Below, one piece after another: positions 6,001 to 7,710 of a stretch of 7,710 bases of DNA. Where the stretch lies: the NCBI GenBank assembly GCA_023247815.1, contig JAHFFS010000064.1, positions 1 through 7,710 of the forward strand, read 5' to 3'. Source of the DNA: Candidatus Omnitrophota bacterium (GTDB taxonomy: Bacteria; Omnitrophota; Gorgyraeia; Zapsychrales; JANLHA01). Position 1 is the first letter of the stretch, and every line of letters starts with the position of its first letter. The position numbers and the translations under genes are program-made. Under the pieces are notes generated by a model. That model was not told the origin of the DNA. It ran no database searches and worked only from the letters and a program-made list of their open reading frames with translations.

Positions 6001-7710
6001 TATCAATCATGGCATAAGCCCGACACCTTGGCTTATATCGAGCATAGCGGTATCGACGCTGCTTACGGCATGGCGATCATCGTTCAGCGGATGGTCTACG
6101 GCGATAAGAATGAAAATAGCGCCAGCGGTGCCGTATTCACGCGCGATCTCGCCACCGGAAAAGACGGGTTGTTTGGTTATTATTATCGGCAATCATCCGG
6201 TGATAAGACGATGACCGGTTCTCAAGATCCTGGATATCGTGATTTTGAGAAGATCAGAAATGATTTTCCTGATCTCTACGGGAAGTTTGTGGAAATAAAA
6301 AATACGGTTGAACGGGAGTTCCGCCATGGCCGGGAGCTAGAATTCACGATTGAAGACGGTCGATTGTTTTTACTTCAATTGATAAGAATTAAGGTCACAC
6401 CGGATGTGAACGCGCGGATAGTGAATGATATGTATTTTCAAGGTCTGGTGGATGTCAATGAGGTGACGGCAGCCCTGCGTAAAGTGGAAAAAACAAAACC
6501 CATTTACCAGATAAAGGATCGGGGGCGAGTTAGAAAAATCATCGGAGCAGAATTCATCGCGAGAGGGGCCGTAGCCGGCACCTTGGTCTTCAGTTTAGAC
6601 AGCGCCAAAAAATTTCGAGCCCAATGGAATAAGGTCGTGTTGCGGGTCACTCAACAATCAGAAGAGACGCGGTTCGCCCTTTATCATGGGGAAATTGACG
6701 GTCTTATTACTATTTTTGGTCAAGAAGCGATGCATGAAGGAACCATCAGCCGGGTCATGGCCATTCCAGCCGTCGCGGTATTGCGTGACTATAGCATTCA
6801 AAACGATATTTTTAGAGTTAATGACACCAATTTAAAAGAGGGGGATTTCATTGTTATCGAGGGAGACGATCGGGATCCTGAACATAAAGTAGGTTGTCTT
6901 TATACGGTTGATGAGAAAGATATCAACGGTGTTTTGGAAATGAGAGAGAACGTCAGCGTTCCTGGAATTGATGAGAAAGTTTTTCTGAAAATGGAACAGG
7001 TCAAGGAGCGCGTTGGACATCTGAATTATGAGCAGTTAAGTTTCTTACACGCGGTTTTGGCAATGAATATCATTCGACTCAAACGCCTCGGACGGAATGA
7101 TCAAAATCTTTTGGAGTTGGATCTGATCGTCAAAGGGACAATTCATCAGAGCTTATTGATGCCCAAAGTCAAGGAGATGATAAAGCAGCGAGGCTGGGAC
7201 CCGGCAAAAGCTGAACAGGAATTAACCCGGGATTTGGAGCGTTTTCTGCGCTGTTGCACAGATCGCTGGGAAAGAAAGGTTCATCATGAGCCGCTCATCG
7301 TTGACACGCTTGATCAATTTTTGTCCGGCCAAACCATCGAGAACATCCTTGCCGCGACCTATGATGAATATCAAAAGTTTGTCATTAAGCCGTTTGGTTT
7401 TCTCAATTATCATTTTGTAGAAGACAATTACGTTGTTTCTAACGAATTGTTATTGCCGCTTGAGATTCCGGTCCAGATTTGCAATGGAAATGAACAATTG
7501 TTGTCCAATGACCATTTGAATATTTTACAACGCATGATGGATGTTAAAGTCTTTATTCGTTACCGCCAAAATAGTTATGATGATTGGAATGCAAAGGAGT
7601 CTATGCCTGATCTTCGTGTTAAGGAGCTACGTTTGGTTTGGGATAATGTTAACCAAACTCACTTGATTTGGGGATTGATCCCTTTCCCATTATATTATTC
7701 TTACTGCACA
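1..7710 (+). CDS. Internal part of a giant multi-domain membrane protein (open at both ends)
   Basis: Reading from base 1, the frame shows 2570 sense codons and no TAA, TAG or TGA. The initial TTG is not a convincing start, because the methyltransferase-like domain is already in progress at residue 26. Domains in order are ICMT-like, phosphorylase-like GT-B, HEAT-like, two HATPase-like and PPDK-like, with hydrophobic segments near residues 132-153, 243-264, 961-978, 1226-1243, 1267-1300 and 1822-1862. Several domains lack catalytic residues, so the product is probably a membrane-tethered set of pseudoenzymes. Residues about 981-1215 lie opposite two - strand genes and show no family resemblance. 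Giant frames of this kind are known from Omnitrophota. The alternative is a set of formerly separate genes fused in frame, or a decaying locus that happens to have no stop. That the frame is open is certain; that it is translated as one chain is inferred. Confidence 0.75.
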   Translation, partial: MPMIIYWIKSSAQQQLMTKQWYQLMRHPMYFALTIVPVVWFIETPNFMTGIALLGFVISILLMTVTEEVGQWVKFGDEYLQWRSQVSNYFFPDLKKFFKVLFWPLAFILPSRIQKIDNEKDHVSTENSAQTVQWAVLIGILVLGVGLLAIVLTKLKRRNLKGDNLSNVSTPFEVVCSDGTSARYSYDHAGFKGIQRLMVFLLTKRPLSSILPWLVGEGGRDPRLTAAAFIFVSDQGASHFDASTGLLALGGLGLVLLPLFIIGSAAARNGNDKGDDSQKTSPFDRTAPLVYQERQLVDRTLKTMMSEIHNTRKKGKYVVTDLSLEAFLEPLKGNAQLAQASGGLGYLTGETWGAFHMLQDFYGIGVMPLYEHFINRDKEKIKIDWNDEKGIKPVMVRENGEPAKQLTFFVEFNNDPNHLVGVYWINHRGRPVFLLRSRDAFDHLYPEPAWGEERAKQYGLFGRAYVELMKELRISPDILRLSESQLVLVAEAMKNDIDHWHQHNGQSVFDKTEIVMTTHTPECCALPSWEVGQLQSYVGDLVRNHDQAREAIVGGKVDAANGLAKMASIINAVSEEHGLVTQEVVLPRFKGKIVAIQNGSDPELWYSKPLNRLVKRYHYLDQVSGKELFDIGQQEKLALNRYWQKNFGVGFDAALLKKRPLFGLIRRLVEYKQQGLLIAPESKSQLIKWMVGDRHQDYETPLGTKKGLEALLLVGGRVKDTVGGQWAEDFKKIMEDEELNGKFVFVEESSIDLMRLAVCASDVWVSMPWSTREASGTSDQRAALNGHYNIATATGGPLDYLIHNETGWLMDPFLGWRFKDVVDGFERRDPHILEHFRSGATREMGQYMVEAARRFYAYTEEGDQQWLVGMQAAFVQAHLRVSIEVMIQKYGLLFESVLDRSRAQGFEARVAASGNFQHLWRLQHPKKWLRQQEGRKKDQYVHDRIKDGVNEVLSSQDMGVTGWLFFAAVILGMYWAKLGRQVSVRNKSDDASRIVEENFEAIKYPFSPQQIEANTQSGGEPNRGFEGNVANFQDEVMDKDGNSISVANNDRPMTAMTIINPQRLRFLDRKDGKNRSGVHIGVNEYPIDFNWNNGTREIFVGLVGKAYRWFSTHVKSLSLGTRKNRGMVLGYWALAFLTIWRGVPSLSDKMRPALSTITTYLPAYFSTTDSMFSRSHVSAGSLIFFLLSIIFSQLLSYEKDNTQRERRQAGYGDGNASMMFSQSFGAGWLLVAAVLLGIGIFDFLSLRAPRGRSHLDCHVAALLAMTRAAAFVILFIILGQYFLPQHTVVFWAVALPLMVVGIKEVDKEVVQAIRSLENPAENISDFQKAIHVLGEKGGKECLGVVEGYVRHEDPILSRSAIMAFADIANRVGQIARDKVKRVLLEIYLRPLDFDHYLYAFRALQRMDEGFARSIDLNLVVKSALNGKYQDVYLRAPANPVLIEDHDKIAGMFFLDQRGWTLERNLLGELLRRTARKSENSPQVMVAVEQVGQNAIVSIMSCKNAGVNGELDNTMMLELKGERVLDMVLKDSTFLSEAKIVLKNYSGEIYLEKHPLIQWISIVIPVGDVPELGKDHSTGKLWNDSVRIKNLKWYRVSYFVLADMLANDKDAANRLAALEELGKVGPQVDSMMRDTRIIPAIVNAYWKDKSDSLRSRAFTLLAQMAPQFKTVLDLGPMIENTVERFNPQNDRELRVSVNIEHGIFIENRDFYATLKTVVIGGHILTVFNYTPKGGEVIISLTRQGQQVHFTVEDTGVPRPGSSLGLPDVHAVMADYQGRVTYERRKDGKGNVFQASVPIGNLPNWAVNVNNDKQAALVDTSKVVTSYLGGLVVIVVIAFLAWMASCIMWPSLWPASLAALVAVVLGSRGQEKTFTDRVAEYQKDILVYEPGIQRDANEVSRKGFGLFRLLNLNLPVPEFVIISTQFFIDHQLADKNQLEQIDFPALAQAVKERFQKEFALEIGKDVLVSVRGGGASTMPGVLETLLKIPNDNMSLEEALKIVYQSWHKPDTLAYIEHSGIDAAYGMAIIVQRMVYGDKNENSASGAVFTRDLATGKDGLFGYYYRQSSGDKTMTGSQDPGYRDFEKIRNDFPDLYGKFVEIKNTVEREFRHGRELEFTIEDGRLFLLQLIRIKVTPDVNARIVNDMYFQGLVDVNEVTAALRKVEKTKPIYQIKDRGRVRKIIGAEFIARGAVAGTLVFSLDSAKKFRAQWNKVVLRVTQQSEETRFALYHGEIDGLITIFGQEAMHEGTISRVMAIPAVAVLRDYSIQNDIFRVNDTNLKEGDFIVIEGDDRDPEHKVGCLYTVDEKDINGVLEMRENVSVPGIDEKVFLKMEQVKERVGHLNYEQLSFLHAVLAMNIIRLKRLGRNDQNLLELDLIVKGTIHQSLLMPKVKEMIKQRGWDPAKAEQELTRDLERFLRCCTDRWERKVHHEPLIVDTLDQFLSGQTIENILAATYDEYQKFVIKPFGFLNYHFVEDNYVVSNELLLPLEIPVQICNGNEQLLSNDHLNILQRMMDVKVFIRYRQNSYDDWNAKESMPDLRVKELRLVWDNVNQTHLIWGLIPFPLYYSYCT
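43..300 (+). other. ICMT/PEMT-like membrane methyltransferase domain, C-terminal half
   Basis: Residues about 15-100 of the giant frame resemble the C-terminal half of isoprenylcysteine carboxyl methyltransferase-like membrane enzymes, which use S-adenosylmethionine at the membrane face. Visible marks are RHPMY (26-30), a following hydrophobic stretch (31-64), the Glu pair E67-E68, and FGDEYLQWR (75-83) ending in a Phe-Pro turn. These match the family order RHPxY, EE, then G-x-x-Y-x-x-Y/W. The amino-terminal membrane helices of the family would lie before base 1, so the domain is cut by the window edge. The visible cofactor-binding motifs look intact, unlike those of the later domains. The substrate cannot be read from the sequence. 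Confidence 0.72.
394..459 (+). other. Transmembrane segment after the methyltransferase-like domain
   Basis: Residues about 132-153 are an unbroken run of Leu, Val, Ile, Gly and Ala, followed by a basic cluster (K154, K156, R157, R158). Under the positive-inside rule this would place the following part on the cytoplasmic side. From here to residue 310 (about base 930) no domain is recognisable. That stretch holds the inverted repeat at 609-686 and one further hydrophobic segment. Confidence 0.6.
609..686. repeat. 15-bp perfect inverted repeat with GCGGCCGC cores, inside the giant frame
   Basis: The left arm at 609-623 (aaagcggccgctgtc) and the right arm at 672-686 (gacagcggccgcttt) are perfect reverse complements separated by 48 bases. 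The right arm runs into a T-rich stretch (cttttattttt), so on the + strand RNA it resembles a long-loop intrinsic terminator. Equally it could be the remains of a small palindromic mobile element. It reads through in frame and lies in a linker with no recognisable fold, just before a membrane segment. A 14-base copy of the left arm recurs at 1971-1984. Confidence 0.75.
727..792 (+). other. Transmembrane segment before the phosphorylase-like domain
   Basis: Residues about 243-264 form a Gly/Leu/Ile-rich hydrophobic run beginning with S-T-G-L-L and ending in small residues, followed by a polar, charged linker to residue 310. The pattern of a short polar approach, a Gly, and a hydrophobic helix recurs before residues 961-978, 1226-1243 and 1822-1842 and marks junctions between domains. 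Confidence 0.6.
1575..1595 (+). other. Small hairpin (7-bp stem) inside the phosphorylase-like region
   Basis: The arms CCTACCT (1575-1581) and AGGTAGG (1589-1595) pair around a 7-base loop. There is no U-tract, so this is not a terminator. It lies shortly after the codons for the THTP motif and may have no function. Confidence 0.3.
1971..1984 (+). repeat. 14-base third copy of the GCGGCCGC repeat arm
   Basis: The sequence aaagcggccgctgt is identical to the first 14 bases of the left arm at 609-622 and is read in the same codon phase (Lys-Arg-Pro-Leu in both places). Here it is part of the phosphorylase-like domain, just before the RRLVEYK motif. The protein context is also loosely similar (LLTKRPL near residue 201; LLKKRPL near residue 655). 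Confidence 0.6.
2881..2934 (+). other. Transmembrane segment and left copy of a duplicated GWL-x-x-AAV module
   Basis: Residues about 961-978 (GWLFFAAVILG core) form a single membrane helix that closes the phosphorylase-like part. Bases 2884-2918 align with 3679-3713 at 28 of 35 positions, in the same frame, so the helix-coding sequence appears as a direct repeat on both sides of the antisense gene pair. Confidence 0.6.
2947..3339 (-). CDS. Retropepsin-like aspartic protease
   Basis: This 130-residue protein is a single-domain, retroviral-type aspartic protease, which would act as a homodimer with one catalytic Asp per subunit. The motif VDSGA (residues 35-39) carries the catalytic D36. The early strand PVEINGILIDAYV (23-35) and the late block FNLLGRKGIFDRFKV (102-116), followed by FDD, are typical of bacterial and archaeal stand-alone retropepsins. 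The length is normal and the gene looks complete, ending in TGA. The ATG overlaps the end of the upstream DUF5678-like gene by 22 bp. No clear ribosome-binding site precedes it, so translation is probably coupled to the upstream gene. Its codons are exactly opposed to those of the giant + frame. No signal peptide is visible, so the protease is probably cytoplasmic. The target is unknown; the neighbour's product is a plausible partner or regulator. Confidence 0.9.
   Translation of the reverse strand: MCAKPSISFPYKSYKNLSSPIVPVEINGILIDAYVDSGAILSIFSIQEAQALGINYRHGSHGSVIVGDGNTIPVFIHDLILKIGHVSFKAPVGFSPRLGVGFNLLGRKGIFDRFKVLFDDSRRVITFIPN
3318..3569 (-). CDS. DUF5678-like small protein
   Basis: This 83-residue protein matches the pattern of the DUF5678 family as I know it: an amphipathic helix (residues about 14-26), a beta-hairpin GRYVVIVDNAGLILSDKDG (29-47), a helix TPRQIVKKAKAQYP (48-61), then a strand ending in FFRVP (67-71) and a short charged tail with a D-F pair. 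The function of the family is unknown. Such genes are often found directly before retropepsin-like protease genes, as here. The ATG at 3569-3567 is preceded by AGGAG with a 10-base spacer and by a good promoter, which fixes the start. The - strand frame differs from that of the following protease. The + strand opposite has no stop in the giant frame. A role as substrate, adaptor or antitoxin-like partner of the protease is only a guess. Confidence 0.82.
   Translation of the reverse strand: MIERRKNIKLPADTWLRENMESVVEKYAGRYVVIVDNAGLILSDKDGTPRQIVKKAKAQYPKTIPLFFRVPRDKDFTCVLNHR
3580..3584 (-). promoter_or_regulatory. Ribosome-binding site of the DUF5678-like gene
   Basis: AGGAG on the - strand lies 10 bases before the ATG at 3569-3567. 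This fixes the start codon and supports the - strand frame as a real gene. Confidence 0.75.
3596..3624 (-). promoter_or_regulatory. Sigma-70-type promoter for the DUF5678-retropepsin pair
   Basis: On the - strand, a -35 box TTGACG (3624-3619, five of six consensus bases) is followed after exactly 17 bases by a -10 box TATCTT (3601-3596, four of six), with TG placed as in an extended -10. Transcription would start near 3588, giving a leader of about 20 bases that holds the AGGAG. No other gene separates it from the pair, so the two genes form a self-contained transcription unit opposing the giant gene. Confidence 0.65.
3676..3729 (+). other. Transmembrane segment and right copy of the duplicated GWL-x-x-AAV module
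   Basis: Residues about 1226-1243 (GWLLVAAVLLG core) form a hydrophobic helix. The coding bases 3679-3713 match 2884-2918 at 28 of 35 positions with an in-frame offset of 795 bases. It begins the portion of the giant frame downstream of the antisense cassette and runs directly into the 68-bp palindromic element. Confidence 0.6.
3731..3798. repeat. 68-bp palindromic repeat element (TGTCATTGCGAG type) embedded in frame
   Basis: Perfect 12-bp terminal inverted repeats, TGTCATTGCGAG (3731-3742) and CTCGCAATGACA (3787-3798), enclose a GC-rich core with a small internal hairpin (GCCCC-GCG-GGGGC, 3742-3754) and the familiar AGCCATCTGGATTGCCAC-like centre. This matches a widespread MITE-like or REP-like family in environmental bacterial genomes, whose - strand translation gives spurious ARSAATW-type peptides; just such a peptide is readable here. 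In the giant frame it reads as about 22 residues (LSLRAPRGR...LLAMT) lying between two membrane helices. A 68-bp length is not a multiple of three, so a short target duplication or adjustment would be needed to keep the frame. No obvious target duplication is visible. Confidence 0.85.
3799..3900 (+). other. Two closely spaced transmembrane segments
   Basis: Residues about 1267-1300 hold a hydrophobic run (AAAFVILFIILG), a short polar turn (QYFLPQHT) and a second run (VVFWAVALPLMVVG), probably a helical hairpin. With the helix at 1226-1243 this makes up to three membrane passes, with the palindromic repeat translated in the first loop. A charged segment follows and leads into the HEAT-like part. 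Confidence 0.55.
3916..4275 (+). other. HEAT-like helical repeat region
   Basis: Residues about 1306-1425 alternate amphipathic helices in the HEAT/PBS-lyase manner: an AIHVLGEKGG helix end (1329-1338), CLGVVEGYVRHEDPILSRSA (1341-1360) and IMAFADIANRVG (1361-1372), with the family trait of an Asp in the turn and an Arg followed by Ala at the start of the next helix. Such repeats bind other proteins. A second patch of the same type is at about residues 1605-1668. The repeats are weak and the call rests on pattern alone. Confidence 0.45.
4333..4698 (+). other. Degenerate histidine-kinase-type ATPase (HATPase_c-like) domain A
   Basis: Residues about 1445-1566 follow the outline of a GHKL ATPase domain of histidine kinases. 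An N-box-like helix NLLGELLRRTA (1464-1474) is followed by strands VMVAVEQVG (1483-1491) and AIVSIMSCKNAGVN (1494-1507), then by a late helix-strand unit, SEAKIVLKNYSGEIYLEK (1535-1552), ending with IVIPV (1561-1565). Live kinases need a second Asn in the N box, which is E1468 here, and an Asp-x-Gly in the G1 box, which reads K-N-A-G. The G2 glycines are missing. ATP binding is therefore unlikely. Without structure prediction this is a tentative call, helped by a clearer copy directly downstream. Confidence 0.5.
4801..5004 (+). other. Second HEAT-like helical patch
   Basis: Residues about 1601-1668 hold two helix pairs. The first is AANRLAALEELGKVGPQVD (1610-1628). The second runs from IIPAIVNAY (1636-1644) through a KDKSDS turn to LRSRAFTLLAQMAP (1652-1665), which has the HEAT pattern of Asp in the turn, then Arg-x-x-Ala. 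It takes the place where a histidine kinase would carry its dimerisation helices, and no phospho-accepting His is visible, so domain B has no recognisable kinase partner helix. Confidence 0.45.
4828..4847. repeat. Perfect 20-bp palindrome in coding sequence
   Basis: GCGGCTAATC followed by its exact reverse complement GATTAGCCGC forms a 20-bp perfect palindrome, encoding A-N-R-L-A in the HEAT-like patch. As RNA it could form an 8-bp stem with a TCGA loop. Only three T residues follow, so it is a poor terminator. It could be a binding site for a dimeric protein or a chance result of the codons. Confidence 0.5.
5005..5400 (+). other. Degenerate histidine-kinase ATPase (HATPase_c-like) domain B
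   Basis: Residues about 1669-1800 are clearly of the histidine-kinase ATPase family. LDLGPMIENTVERFNP (1671-1686) resembles the usual approach. YTPKGGEVIISL (1728-1739), FTVEDTGV (1748-1755), GSSLGL (1759-1764) and the final FQASVPI (1791-1797) match the N-box exit, G1 box, G2 box and end of the fold. The key N-box Asn is replaced (T1724, in a GHILTVFNYTP context), DTGVG reads DTGVP, GSGLGL reads GSSLGL, and the ATP lid between the G boxes is shortened to a few residues. The fold is evident, but nucleotide binding and kinase activity are improbable. There is no H-box or receiver domain nearby. It may be a pseudokinase module. Confidence 0.85.
5464..5586 (+). other. Two transmembrane segments before the PPDK-like part
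   Basis: Residues about 1822-1842 (VTSYLGGLVVIVVIAFLAWMA) and 1845-1862 form two hydrophobic runs separated by a Met-Trp-Pro turn. A basic and polar segment follows. They probably anchor the PPDK-like domain at the membrane and repeat the pattern of a membrane spacer at each domain boundary. Confidence 0.6.
5668..6405 (+). other. PPDK-like ATP-grasp (PEP/pyruvate-binding) domain, shortened
   Basis: Pyruvate phosphate dikinase uses this domain to phosphorylate its swivelling His with ATP. Residues about 1890-2135 match its order: RKGFGLFRLLNLNLPVPEF (1899-1917, family GGKGANL...GLPVPPGF; K1900 takes the ATP-binding Lys place), VSVRGGGASTMPGVLETLL (1966-1984; R1969), SWHKP (2003-2007), VQRMVYGD (2028-2035), AVFTRDLATGK (2044-2054) and LEFTIEDGRLFLLQL (2113-2127; E2114, Q2126). 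The roughly 100-residue segment normally found between the MPGxxxT block and the SW-x-P block is almost absent. The acidic pair in the QGED motif is D-K here (2068-2069), and the Arg of the family LQTR motif is I2128. In PPDK numbering from memory these correspond to R135, E279/D280 and R337. ATP may bind, but normal phosphoryl transfer is doubtful. Confidence 0.9.
6541..6885 (+). other. PPDK-like phosphohistidine (PEP-utilizing mobile) domain
   Basis: Residues about 2181-2295 correspond to the swivelling domain that carries phosphate between the two active sites of PPDK. It opens with ARGAVAGTLVF (2187-2197), corresponding to the family block SPGAAVGKVVF. The catalytic motif GGMTSHAAVVAR reads FGQEAMHEGTISR (2239-2251). 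The His is kept at H2245, but Thr-Ser before it is Ala-Met. IPAVAV (2255-2260) and LKEGDFIVIEGD (2278-2289) close the domain as in the family. The C-terminal TIM barrel that would bind pyruvate or PEP does not follow. A kept His without its partner domain suggests either a different acceptor or a structural relic. Confidence 0.85.
6988..7710 (+). other. Unrecognised C-terminal stretch of the giant frame
   Basis: Residues about 2330-2570 follow the PPDK-like pair where a PEP-binding TIM barrel would be expected, but the barrel motifs are not seen. The first half (about 2340-2460) is mainly helical and charged, with a Cys pair (2418-2419) and W2400 and W2423. The second half (about 2465-2560) looks like beta strands, with several aromatic and Asn residues. 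It has no membrane segment. The frame stays open to the window edge, so the domain may be cut. No family is assigned. Confidence 0.5.

Noticed and set aside
1..7710. tRNA, rRNA, riboswitch or CRISPR array
   Set aside because: I read both strands and saw no cloverleaf with a TTCGA arm, no rRNA-like blocks and no regularly spaced direct repeats.

Overview
The whole 7710-base window is one open reading frame. Read in frame 1 of the + strand, all 2570 codons are sense codons, and the frame is open at both ends, so this is an internal piece of a giant gene. Frame-1 residue numbers below count from base 1. A giant, membrane-punctuated, multi-domain frame made of worn enzyme domains recalls the very large predicted proteins of Omnitrophota (OP3). 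The mid-range base composition, the palindromic repeats and the DUF5678/retropepsin gene pair would fit that phylum, but the assignment is an inference and not proven by any marker gene here.

Layout on the + strand: the C-terminal part of an isoprenylcysteine methyltransferase (ICMT)-like membrane methyltransferase (about residues 15-100); membrane segments and a linker carrying a 15-bp inverted repeat; an alpha-glucan phosphorylase-like GT-B domain (about 310-890) that has lost the PLP lysine; a membrane segment (961-978); a stretch of about 240 residues with no recognisable fold (981-1225); more membrane segments, with a 68-bp palindromic element embedded between them (1226-1300); HEAT-like helices and two worn histidine-kinase ATPase (HATPase) domains (1306-1800); two membrane segments (1822-1862); a pyruvate phosphate dikinase (PPDK)-like ATP-grasp and phosphohistidine domain pair (1890-2295); and an unrecognised C-terminal stretch to the window end.

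On the - strand, inside the unrecognisable stretch, lies a compact two-gene unit: a DUF5678-like small protein followed, with a 22-bp overlap, by a retropepsin-like aspartic protease. It has its own promoter (TTGACG, 17-base spacer, TATCTT with an extended TG) and a ribosome-binding site. The giant frame runs straight through it in antisense without a stop. This is the most unusual thing in the window: a complete protease cassette sits antisense within a giant gene whose frame stays open.

No coordinated pathway can be read from the + strand domains. The phosphorylase-like, kinase-ATPase-like and PPDK-like domains each lack residues needed for their classical reactions, so the protein is better viewed as a membrane-tethered chain of pseudoenzymes or binding modules than as a multifunctional enzyme.
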